This document shows positions 24,258 to 34,558 of a DNA stretch of 64,000 nucleotides, piece after piece (positions within the stretch are counted from its first letter, which is position 1; every line of letters starts with the position of its first letter). The notes beneath the pieces are model-generated. The model was not told the DNA's origin, did no database searches, and was given only the letters and a program-made list of their open reading frames with translations. Origin of the DNA: Cyclospora cayetanensis (Eukaryota > Apicomplexa > Conoidasida > Eucoccidiorida > Eimeriidae); contig NW_020312747.1 of the NCBI RefSeq assembly GCF_002999335.1, positions 125,713 to 189,712 of the forward strand. Reading direction: 5' to 3'. The position numbers were made by a program, and so were the translations under genes.

Positions 24258-27200
24258 GCGCCCTCATGCACCATACCTAAACGTTGAAGCTAATTGTGTA
24301 CGGGCTAGCGGAAAAGTTTCCGCACTATCGACACTCCCCGACAATGCAAAAATGCGAAAAACAGTGCAAATGACAAAAGAAAACGTGTTCACTAGCCCGC
24401 AAAGAAACACAGAAGGCAAGAAAGACACACCGTAGCAATCCACGAACAAGGGCCCAAACCAATGCGATGGCGGCAGCGCGATTACTCGTTAAGCACTGAA
24501 ATATGTGGTCATTATGCTAAGGAAATAAAGGTAACACGTATAATATACAAACGGAGTCGTTGTACACGCTAGTTCAGCAGTGCCTTCGCGCCTCACAGAG
24601 CACTTCGTGCAACTGCAGGCCGTAAATGCAAAGTAATCGTTTTCAAAGCCTCGAGAGGGGCTCAAGGGAGCTGGGAGAGACACCATAGATAAGAGTTTCT
24701 AAGCACAAGCCTATCCGTAAAGAACATCTTAACAATAGCCAGGAGATCAAGCGATTCCCATAGCTATAGTTGTTTCCGGCAGAGCATGCAGTGGTGGAAG
24801 ATAATTACTTAGGAGTGCGAGGAAGACTGTTAATGGCAACTTACGTTGAGAGCGGAAAGGGCCTGCTGGTTCTCCGGTAGAGAACACAGCTCGCAACTGC
24901 TCTGACCTGAACCACTGAAATTGGCACTACCCTCACCATTTCACTAGAAATCCTGTCGTATGTCCTTAGTGCTCAAGAGTCCTAAAATCCAATACTTCTA
25001 CAGCCCCACGCGAATCCTCCGCCTTCACACACGTCATTTGCTTACGCAGCAAATTTCTTGATTAATTAGGGAAGTTTTGAAACTTTTTCAAAAGCCACTA
25101 TTGATAGTTTAGTGGAGACTAAGACTTGCAAGGAAAACTGACAGAGTGAGAAAGAGTGCTGAGTTGTGAGAGGATGGCAATTGGTCCTAGTCACCTTGCC
25201 ACAAAGCGCGTTATCTGCTCACCTTCTGGTGTGCTATGTACAGCCGACTGAACCACCAAAACCCAATCCCCAGGTTCGAAACACATAGCCGACTGCCGCT
25301 CATCACAGTTGCATGCTGTCTATTTTGTGCGGTGCGCTTACGGTCGCGTGCACTGGCTAGTGGTCGTCTTAATTCCTTGGCTGTTAAAAGTGGTTGCCGA
25401 ATCGGACCACCAAGTCCAGGCCCCGACGGGAGCGCGGCTTATCAAAATAGACAGCTGATGCGGTAGAGCAATGGGTAGCCGATTGTACTGTTGTATTAGA
25501 GGCCGGTTCAGCACGAGGGGGAACGCCTAGCCAGTCAATTGCACTTTTGTGAGCATGACGTCACAATACTGTAGAACAGTGTAGTTGGTGCGCGCTATCT
25601 GCCTCCTTGTCTTAGTATGGTTCGCAGTGGTCTTGTGGTCAATGTGCAGGCGGGTTCTCAAGGCACGCCAATACGCACTAACGAACTTCGGGTCCCTATT
25701 TGTAGTGATACTTTAGGCAAATAGGAGTAGCTTGCATTTGTAATACGAAAGTAGTTGAGTGAATTTTGGGGTCGCGCTAGAGCTGAAGCAAGGAATGGAG
25801 TGAGCATATTTGCTGGGTCTGTCAGTAACGACGTAGATGCTGAGCTATCCCTTGACCGCCGACAGTCCAACAATAAAGTCCGTTGTCAGATCTGTCCAAG
25901 TCTATCCAGGAACCCGAAGGCTTTGCTAACGACTGGAGTCAGGAGAAACGTGCCTCTGCAACTGCTAGAACTCTGGGTATGACCGTTCATGCATGTCTAC
26001 CGGGACGCGTCCCAGACTACCGGAAGCACCGTGAGTGTTTTTCCACTGTCGTGTGATGACCCGGAAACCCATGGCCATCTGCTTTGCATGAAAAACTACT
26101 GCAGTGATAAGTCGGGAAGAACCGTGGAGGAGTCCTCGCTTTGACTGGTACCACAACACGCCGCCCTCAACGCGGTAGTGCTTCACCCTCTTGCCATGCT
26201 TGATTGTGACGGTCATAGCGTTTCGTGGGTGTCAACGCATAACAGCTACAGAGTTCTTATAAAAGCCAAATTCCCACACAGACAAAAGCGGCTGTGGTGC
26301 GCAATAGTGAATTGCCAGGAAGTCGCAAGCGTGCGCCGGCGATCACGTGGGTGACACCCTCGATATATTTCACTGTGAAGTCCTACTGCACGAGGCAGCG
26401 AACTCAGTGAACAGCTCTTGAATCAGAAGACCTATGAGCAGTCTCTATAAAGTGCATTAGAGACTGGTGGCCGGCCTGGACAGTAAAATGATGCCCAATT
26501 CAATAGTCCCAGTATTTGTCACGCCCCATCACACCGCATAGACTTTTTCTTACCGCAATTGGTACTGCTACCCGGTTTCTGTGAAGCGATAAGGAGTAAA
26601 AACAATTTGCCGGTGTATCGAAGATCCCGTTGCTTGTTGGGAAAGAACTGCTCCCACCGCTTCGTCCAGATCATCGGTTGCCAGGAAAAGCTAAAGCGCA
26701 CAGTCAAGCTGAGCAAACGACAGAGAAGCTCGAAGAACGTCGATAGGCATCCTTGCTGTGTTACCAGCCTCCTCTGTCCGAATCACAGACTGTGTTTTCT
26801 TAAGTGGAGCATTTGAGAGAGCAGCGATCGGAGTAAGGTCCGAAAACTTAATTTGGTTGATCTGATGCAGGCTCACGTAGAACTTCTTAACACCCTTGCG
26901 TGTGCATGAAGGTAAAGGTCACGCCTTAACTTCGTTTTATGCCAAATCTCTCCATCCGTGCAGCCAAAGCACGAAATCCTCAATTCACAGCTGTTCGCAC
27001 TAAAAGCAAATACTTGTGTGCTTCGCATATCACTGCTGGCCTCGCCACAGCTAAAGCACAGGCTTTGGTGCTGTAGATGCTCTTGAGCGTTTCGGCTGAA
27101 GACTCCAGCCCTCCATGTACATGGCTGTCCATCCCTCTTAACCACACTTTTTAAATTCTACATAGCATGCTGTAGTAGACTGTCTGGGGCATTAATTAGT

Positions 27201-27797
27201 CGAAACGTCACACGGGTACATGCGAACTTGTGAGCTGTGTGTAAGGCTGTTTCGTGCGAGTCGGAGCGGTGAACAAAGGTTTGTATAAAGGCATCTGTGG
27301 AGCCAAATGCCGACTAGATTGTTGATCTGTGTAGTATGTTAGTTTGAAAATATGAGGCCTTGGGGACTTGTACTTTACATTCCTCGTGTTCAGTGGCTAA
27401 TTTATCATGCACATGGGCCACCTTCCGTCATTCTCAGTGGAAACACCGGGTTATGCCCCGAAGTGCTGACCAGCTTGTGCACCTGTCAAGTTCTCAAATA
27501 GCCACTAGCCTGCTGCTCAGTCTTCTCTTCATGTTTTGGGGAGCTTCTGACATCGCGGAACATAGCTTGGAACTAACTTGGGGATTAGCTCCATATGATG
27601 CATTGGACGACCAGCAGGCGGGCAGCTTGCAGGCAGTTCATTATTATCTAGCCAGCCACTAGTTCCTTTTTTGATATTGATCCCATTCTGTTGCCTATTG
27701 GCTCAAGGTTCAATTGAAGGCTTTAAGAGTATCAGTTGCAGAGCTCGTAAGATGGGATGCATGGCCAAAACCATCTGATTTTTACTGCGCTACTGAA
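24258..27797 (-). mobile_element. Decayed Ty3/gypsy-type LTR retrotransposon, copy 1 of a direct repeat
   Basis: About 3.54 kb, repeated at 37.45-40.99 kb. Read on the minus strand the pol order is normal. RT N-terminal region: HHMELIPKLVPS, near 27.60 kb, and a GRWPMCMIN segment further on. RT palm: LINAPDSLLQHAM, near 27.17-27.21 kb. Then FSRNAQEHLQH at 27.07-27.10 kb. RNase H start: TDDLDEAVGAVLSQQATGS, near 26.63-26.68 kb. Integrase zinc-binding-like segment: HYRVEGGVLWYQ, near 26.16-26.21 kb. Integrase core: DPKFVSAYWRALRTRL and ARTNYTVLQY, 25.53-25.70 kb. Segments lie in different frames with stops between them, and the RT YxDD box reads YMEG, so the element is dead. No gag, LTR pair or target-site duplication was identified. 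Retrotransposon remnants of this broad class are known from Eimeria. Confidence 0.8.
24902..27713. repeat. Core of direct repeat, copy 1, apparently identical to 38092-40903
   Basis: Comparing the two copies by eye, I see no difference over these 2,812 bp. The nearest mismatches are at 24901 (T versus C) on the left and 27714 (T versus C) on the right. Left of the core (24.28-24.90 kb) the copies differ by scattered substitutions and a 3-bp indel. Right of it, similarity falls to roughly 85 percent and then ends near 27.80 kb. Confidence 0.85.
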
Positions 27798-30425
27798 CCA
27801 TCGTCACGGAGCTTCCACCTCTCCTTGTTGAGATAATCTACTGCATGGGAGCAACGCTTGTTGTTGAGGAGCTTTCCTCAACGTCTCCAGGCACATTGAA
27901 CTCTTCATCGCGCAGCTGTTGCTGCCTACGCGGACGTCCATTGGGCTAGCCACGGCATACCTACGGCTAAGTAATGGTGCACGGGTCCAACATAAAAACC
28001 ATGGATCATGCTTCCAAAATGCGATCCAATCTGAACGTTTACGTGCCGTGGCGGTGCCATTTCTTGCGTTCTGCTCCCCATCAGCAAACTTGAGTCTAAG
28101 GAATTGTGCTATAGAACGAGCCAGCAGATTACACTTCCGTGCCGCCTGCAAGAAAAACAGATGTACTTCACACTCAATTTCAAGCAACTATAGCAGTTAT
28201 TCTCATGAGCGTGAGCCTGCATTGGCGCAGAATCGCTTTGTGGTGGGTTGCCAATTGCGGCCCTATTCCCGGTACCCGCTTCACTTCGCCGCAGTTTCAT
28301 GGGGGCTTTCCTTGTTCTTAGTGCGGTTTCTTTCCTCGCCAAACAGCTCTCTTCACTTGGTTAAATCTTTTTCTCAAGCTCTCTGGCCCTTTGTATGCTT
28401 TCGCTGTTCTACAATAGATAACCCAATCTCCCACAGTAGGAACCGGTGCATAATGTAGGAGCTGTGTGAGGCTGCCTACAAGCGTGGGTTGCTTCTGACT
28501 ATCTTGTTCGCCCACCACTGTAATCTAGGGCCGTTTGACACAACCTCAATATTCATGGAATCTAATTGCTTATTTGAGTCCTTCCGAGTCGCAGGCGCAG
28601 CAGTTGCGCTCATTTGCCCCCTCAAAGCCATCCACATTTACCGGAGGGTTGTCGATCGCTGAGTCGCTGCTCATTTTGCAACCGCCTGACGTGGCACTCC
28701 AGATAATCCCATGATGTACCACTGAGAAGGCGGCTTTCGTCTACGTTGTGGCCTCAGCAACCATAAATTCATGTTTCTCGATAAACCGATCTAATGACAG
28801 ATTTCCGTGCTCCCCTTTCTTAGTTCTCCTGAAGCTTGCTGTAAAGATGATCTTGGTATAATCTCTTATGCGATGGCTTGCATAGGTTTTAAATGTAGTA
28901 CGCCCTGCAGGCGGACGACATCTTCCGTATAAATTGAGCCAAATTGCAGTGTTTGTCCAGCGAGTGGACATGCCACGAGCGGTGATCGCGTTTTTTGTTG
29001 ACTGCTTTCAGACAAGAGATATTGTCGAAACGGCATAAAAATCAAAATATGGCTATTAGTGTGAAACTTGACCTCGCACTGCATCCACAGCCAGGGGATG
29101 GGAGGCAAACGAGCCCCATCGGCCCCTGCAGTGCCACCAACTGCAAAGCTCCATTGTGTGATTCTCAAAAAGCCTCTTTTATTCTTCTGCCCTCGCGCCC
29201 CAGGGCTCCGACATTAGGGGAAAGGGACAGTTAGGGTGCCCATAGCTGCACTCAGCAATTGCTTTCGGCAGCCACAGGTAGTTGGATCTATCTTTTGTCA
29301 CACAGCTTTAATTCCTACCGCACCAAGCTTATGGTACTCTGCAATAAATAAAATATATGAAGAGCCAGACCCAAACGTCAGTTAATGAATTATTAGTTGA
29401 AAATATAATCCGTGTAAGTAGAGAGTGTCGAAGTATAGCTTTGCCCGCCATGGCAGCAATAATTCGGCTACACCAGAAAAGCTATACATTAAAGCCCTTA
29501 TGATTCACAAGACTCCAGCAATACGTAAATGTGAGAGGAAAGCTCTGCTTCCTCGTTTCATTCAGTGCTAGTAGCCATACTGTGTGGGACAGCACCCAAA
29601 AGAAACCCACATAGTGCAACCACAAGGATGAATGCTGAAGAAAGTGGAGAGCCCGCACCCATGTCTCCAGGAAATCAGCTACTGCGTTAGACCAGTAGAA
29701 ACGCTGGCAATCAAGGTTGTTCACTCTCGGTGTGTATGAAACAAGCGGTTTGACATCGAAGTCCTGCTTACACCTCGCACGGCAGCGAGCCCGAGCCACT
29801 CAACCTGTGTTTTATATAGGATTAGTCGATGCTTCGTAAACGGGTTCAACCACACTGCAAAGTTTCACAGAGAGGTTAACAGTAAAGCCCTTCATATAAA
29901 ATAAGGTACCTTCAACAACAAAGCAAGAAAATGCCAGGTGGCAAGGTTATCCGGCTGCTCTCTTATGGGAGGGCCATCCCCAAATGGCTGTTGGTGAATG
30001 GACCTACCCGAGAAACAACCAAAAAGAAGTGAAGGTATGGCTGCCTTTAGCCTCTCTGTCGTGATTTGGTGAGGCAAGAGAGAAGACAGCAGCACGGAGC
30101 CACTGCGCTGCGGAGATGACAGACCTCTAGAAGGTACGGCAACGTGGAATAGACGGAAAGACACATGTAGAAACACAACTGTACATTAGGCATACCAATG
30201 GAGCTGACTGTATGCCCAAGAGGATACCTCAGAAAACAATTGCTGGGGCCTGAACAGCTACAACCAAGGAAAGGCAGCTAGAGCCAGAGGCAACGTGATA
30301 CGAGGCACAAGATGGAGGTAGGCATCTTCATTCGGGAGGTAAGAGAGGATCTGGTGAGCTGCAGGCCAAAATCAATCACTCTAAGGTGTCTGGATTGATT
30401 TATGTGCATGCATAAAACAAAAGGG
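27798..30425. other. Gene-poor region between repeat copy 1 and AP-3 sigma
   Basis: No supported host gene. Minus-strand frames at 27804-28187 and 29482-29799 (the latter with QRFYWSNAVADF, faintly like the integrase FYWP segment) could be further decayed retroelement DNA, but stops and weak similarity prevent a firm call. Confidence 0.35.
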
Positions 30426-31405
30426 TCATGCGAAGAATGAGGTCTCGGCATCCACGAGCTTCTTTACTCCGCTGACCGACTGGAGGATGCCGTCAACTGC
30501 CGTGTCCATCACAAAACCTTCGACAAAAAGACATATAGATGGCAAAAAATTGGATGAGGGCAACAGAAGCAAAGGCAAGCATTGGGGGGGGGAAGCTGAA
30601 TCTCCTCTTGGCACCAGAGGAAGAGTGGGAGAGGGAACTGTGCGGTCAGCGAGATCGTGTAGCAGGGAGCAGTGCACTTGTGTATGCCGGTAAATGCACT
30701 GGCAAAAACGCCGAACCATCCCCCGTCCTCAACGTAACATCAACTGAAATTTATGGAGGGTGAAATGTGTGGATACGCACGTATGCTAAGAGGAGTGACA
30801 TAGGAAAGCATATATAGAAGCAAACTGAATAATATAGCTTACAGAAAGACACCTGGCATCTGGCTGAGATCAAAACTAAGATAGAAAATCAAGTAGGGTG
30901 AATGATTCCTTGTGAAGGGCCCCGAGAATCCAACGAATGACCCAAGGACATATAAAGAGGATACCCTGTTTGTTTTGCGTACCACCAACAATGATCTCGT
31001 CGAGAATGTAATTTATCTGAGCACAGAGAAACAGTGGGCGTTTCTTAGATGGATATATCGCTCTTTCATGCAGTAAGACACCATAAGGGGACTCCAAGGT
31101 TTCCTTGGGGGGCTCCACGGTTCTTCCAGAGAGCGTCCCGTCAGGGTTCCCCAGGGAGATCCATACGGCCCTAGAGAAACCAACAAGCCTTCATAGAGAC
31201 GCAGTCGCCCCCTGAAAGTGAGCGTTCGCCAGTATCTCGCTGATGAACTTCTCACCTTTTCGTGGTGGAAGACTAGGTCCAGCTCGCAAACATTCTCAAA
31301 GCAAGCATCGAGAACCTGGACGAATACCTGAGAAGAAGGACAAAATATCGTTTCTTCCGTTTGCACACACGCAGAGAAACGGGTAAGGAAAGGGGGGAAT
31401 ACTGA

Positions 31406-31456
<51 letters not shown>

Positions 31457-32709
31457 TATAGGTAGATGAAGATCGATACAGAATATGCACATAGACGCGA
31501 ACGCATAAACCCAAAGATGTACAAATGCATGCACGAAGGTTTGCCCTTGCTATCTTTAAATATGCAAATGTGCATGTAAATGTATTCATGCTAGTGGATT
31601 CACACTCCCGTTGACCACATACCATACGCATGTAAATCGTTACGCCAGGGCTTCAAAGGTAATGCGCACAAGAAATAGGAAATTCAATGAAAAAGTGCAT
31701 ACATGGATAGTAAAGTCATGCCACACGCGCATACACTTATGTGTGCATTCATAAAGCCGGTATCGGCACATTCTAGGCACAATCAATATCTAGAGAGCGA
31801 CCCACGGAACTGCGTCGTCCTGACCAGACACATGGTGCGCTCTAGGGGGCAATTGGTGCCCCTTTCACGGCCTCCTTAAAAGCTCCTAGGGCCCCAAGGG
31901 TGGCTATTCAAACAGCAGCCTAAAAGGGCGCCCAAAGAGAGCGTACTTGAATTAGATCCAGTATGGCTAGATCACTTTCCAGCTCATCAGTCACAAAGAT
32001 GAAGAAGAGTGTTGCAAAGTGTCTGCATCAAATAGGAACAAACAAGCATACCCCGTTTCCGATTGCTGATCCTGTTTCTCTGACTGCTGCTAGTGGTCCC
32101 ACAGTCACGAGGGAGCACCGAAGCGGCAGTCTCATGCACGAATGCGTGAAACCCGGTGCCATCAGTGTGTTCGCTGTACATACAGCTAAGTACCTATACA
32201 CGATGCGGTGGTTTGGACCAAAGAGCTCCTTGTCTTCAGTGAAGAAGCAGCTAGAGTCCTCGGGACGGCGACTGACAGCAGCAAAAAGCCGCCGCAGCAC
32301 ATGCTGCTGCTTCTCCTGAGGCTGCAGAGTAAAGTGAAACGCCACCGACAGCCACAGGAGACCACAACAGGCAGAGAGCTCAAGCCGACAGGCAAATAGG
32401 GGTGAGGTATGACGGGGCGCTATAGGATGGAAAGCCAGAAGGCGAGAGTGGGAGGATGAAGGCCACCCAGAAAACTGTAAGTACCTTAAACCGCGAGGGA
32501 AGAAACAAGCTTTAAAGACAGCCCAGCAGGCACGCCAGGAAATGATAAGGGGGGTTAAGAGAGGCAGATGGCAAGAATGAACGTATATGTGGCCCTAGCT
32601 GTGGTGTTTCAGGCGCTTCGTTTTGTTCAGTAAAACTCACCGTGCCGTCATAGAATCGGACGATACGGGGTCGGCCTTGAGTATTCACCACGAGGACCGC
32701 CTTTATCAT
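30426..32709 (-). CDS. AP3S1: AP-3 adaptor complex sigma subunit, 6 exons, 156 aa
   Basis: Small (sigma) subunit of the AP-3 clathrin-adaptor-like complex, which sorts cargo from endosome/trans-Golgi membranes towards lysosome-related compartments. Exons on the minus strand: 32709-32641, 32321-32194, 32022-31947, 31327-31256, 31016-30983, 30517-30426. Phases agree and sum to 157 codons. The protein starts MIKAVLVVNTQGRPRIVRFY, close to the family's MIKAiLifNnhGKpRl.kFY. It continues with IVYRHFATLFFIFV, ELESDLAILDLIQ, VFVQVLDACFENVCELDLVF and ILDEIIVGGFVMDT, which align in order with AP-3 sigma (the VGG-containing hallmark separates it from the sigma-1 and sigma-2 types). At 156 residues it is shorter at the C-terminus than the animal protein (about 193), ending soon after VDAETSFFA. 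Divergent from the gene at 33645. Very secure family call. Confidence 0.93.
31410..31460. repeat. (TA)n microsatellite in AP-3 sigma intron
   Basis: An uninterrupted run of about 40 bp of TA dinucleotides followed by CATATATATA. It lies in the intron between the exons at 31947-32022 and 31256-31327 and produces spurious Tyr/Ile-repeat frames on the minus strand. Confidence 0.95.
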
Positions 32710-33644
32710 TCTGCAGGCTGTGCTCTCCCCTTTGCCTTGGTCGGAGATCAAACAGGGGAGGCGTGGGAATGGAAAGTGTCGGTAAGGGCTTTGTACACTG
32801 CCTACAGTAAGCAGAGGAAAGGCCGAGATATTGCGAAGACACGTATTTACAGTCTTTAATAGAGCATTGATGCCTTACGCTTGCTGTCTAGTATCTTCTG
32901 CTGATGGTCCACACGAAATGTGATGGTTGCAGATGGACCGTAGACAACAAACCTAGACGGTAAAGCCCCAACTATGTGTGGTTCCTCTAGTTTAATATCC
33001 ATAAACTTTAATGGCTTTTTATATTAGAAATATGCGCATGGAAACGGGGAAGTTAAATATAAAAGTACATCGCGGTCTGAGGAAGGCGGCAGCGCCATGC
33101 ACGTAACCCCTGCAGAGCAAGATATGAACCCCGATGGTGAAATATCGCAGTTGTCTCTGGCAACTACTGTATATACGGAGTTTAGGCCATGCATGCCCTG
33201 CAGCTCTAATTGTGCTCTTTTTCTTTCTGGCTAGTTACTTAGATAGAGTTCGGGAGTTCGCGCTCTTCCTACAGAGCACCGCACAGTGACGCACAGCGTC
33301 CCTCCCACAGTTATTTATTTTTCTTGTTTCTCTCGAGTCTTGAAATGTGTGCAACCTTTTCACAGGGTTTGCTTTCTTTGGTGGAGCCTGCCGAGCAGTA
33401 CGGCCTTCCAGGCGAGACCTCTGCCCACTAGTGGCACCAACTTTTTGCCGGCTTTTTCCTTTTTTTGCTTCACGCCGTGCCTTGCCAATGGGCATTGCTC
33501 AACACGCTGAGGCATGAAAGTGGCGGGTTTGTTTGGCTAGAGGCTCCTGAGAATATCCACGCATGTGATTTCTGTTTTCTGTGTCGCCTACTCTTCTCAC
33601 ATCCTATCCCGTCGACCTCGCTTGTCCCTTCACTTGGTCTCGCG
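32710..33644. other. Divergent intergenic region
   Basis: About 0.9 kb between the start codons of AP-3 sigma (-) and the signal-peptide gene (+). It should hold both promoters. A pyrimidine-rich stretch precedes the plus-strand start. No specific element can be assigned. Confidence 0.45.
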
Positions 33645-34558
33645 ATGCCCTTCACTACCCACTTACCCGGGGGAATGTTGATTATATATGCAGTGTACTT
33701 CGTGTTCTGTGCTTTGGTTGTTTGTGGCGGCAAACCTTCCTCCGGTGCTCTCGAGGATGCCTATGAATCCCGCTTTTCAGTCGCCCAGGAGCAGAGGGAC
33801 TCACGGAGCCTAGTGTCTGGGCAACAAAAAATGTTTGCAGAAATTCCTGCAGCCGCACCTGCACAAATGTCTGCAGAGCTACCTGAAGAAATGCCCGCAG
33901 AAATATCTGCAGAACCACCTGATCCTGCGCAGGTCCAAACGGACAGCCATGTGTTTATCTATGAACGGCTGGGCACAAGAAATTTGAGTGACTGGATTCT
34001 CAGAAACAAAGCGTTGGTCCTCGCCGTATTTTTGTCGCTCGCGCTCATGGCGTGGAATTTTAAATTAAATAGATCAGTAAGGAGAATATGAGAACATGTG
34101 CAATGGTAGAGACTCATGAACAGCGAACTGCGGGGGCCTGCATAAATACACATGTTCTGCCGCGTTCGCTGCTGCTATCACTGTACTCGCTACTACTAAC
34201 GGTAAAGCGAAAACTTGTGTTCAGCCCTGCGTGTGTCCAGGAAGTTATCCGTACCTCACAGCCTGCAGCAGCTCAGAACCTAATTCTGACCTCTCCATGG
34301 GTGTCACGAGACCCAGCTCCTGGCACTCAGCAGGAAACAGCCTCCCATACCCAAAGCTCCAGTGTCATAAGTACAAGCGCCTCGGGGTCTCAGATGGCAT
34401 CAAGCAGAGAGGATTCAGGACCTACGAGTGATTCGAAAGACTCTGTTGGCAGGCCTGTCGGTAAAAATGAAGGTCCAGACGGCGGTACTTTCGACAGCGA
34501 TGGAGGAGCGGTGTTGGATAGTGTGTCATCCCCAGGGGTATGCTGGAGGAATGATTAA
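33645..34558 (+). CDS. Small putative secreted or membrane protein, 2 exons, 249 aa
   Basis: Exons 33645-34076 and 34241-34558 join in phase 0 (donor TCA|GTAAGG, acceptor GTCCAG). The predicted N-terminus has a hydrophobic segment, MLIIYAVYFVFCALVVCGG, that looks like a signal peptide or anchor at residues 11-29. A luminal part with degenerate short repeats (E-I/L/M-P-A-E type, about residues 64-90) follows. A second hydrophobic helix (ALVLAVFLSLALMAWNF, about residues 120-136) and a Ser/Asp/Gly-rich disordered tail complete the protein. The layout resembles small secretory-organelle or parasitophorous-vacuole proteins of coccidia, but there is no sequence family I recognise. Function unknown. 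ATG at 33645 is chosen because the hydrophobic leader follows it directly; the frame is open further upstream. Confidence 0.6.

Noticed and set aside
25236..25466. Short plus-strand frame in the repeat, with GGTTCGAAAC resembling a tRNA B box
   Set aside because: Lies in the decayed retroelement repeat; no A box or cloverleaf, and the same frame appears in both copies only because the DNA is duplicated.
24258..27797. Intact LTR retrotransposon with terminal repeats
   Set aside because: I looked for terminal direct repeats, TG...CA ends and target-site duplications within and around the copy and found none; pol is broken, so only a relic is called.
27919..28458. 179-aa plus-strand frame after repeat copy 1
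   Set aside because: No motif, start context or exon partners; composition like surrounding non-coding DNA.
31273..31631. Tyr/Ile repeat frames on the minus strand
   Set aside because: Produced by the (TA)n microsatellite inside an AP-3 sigma intron.
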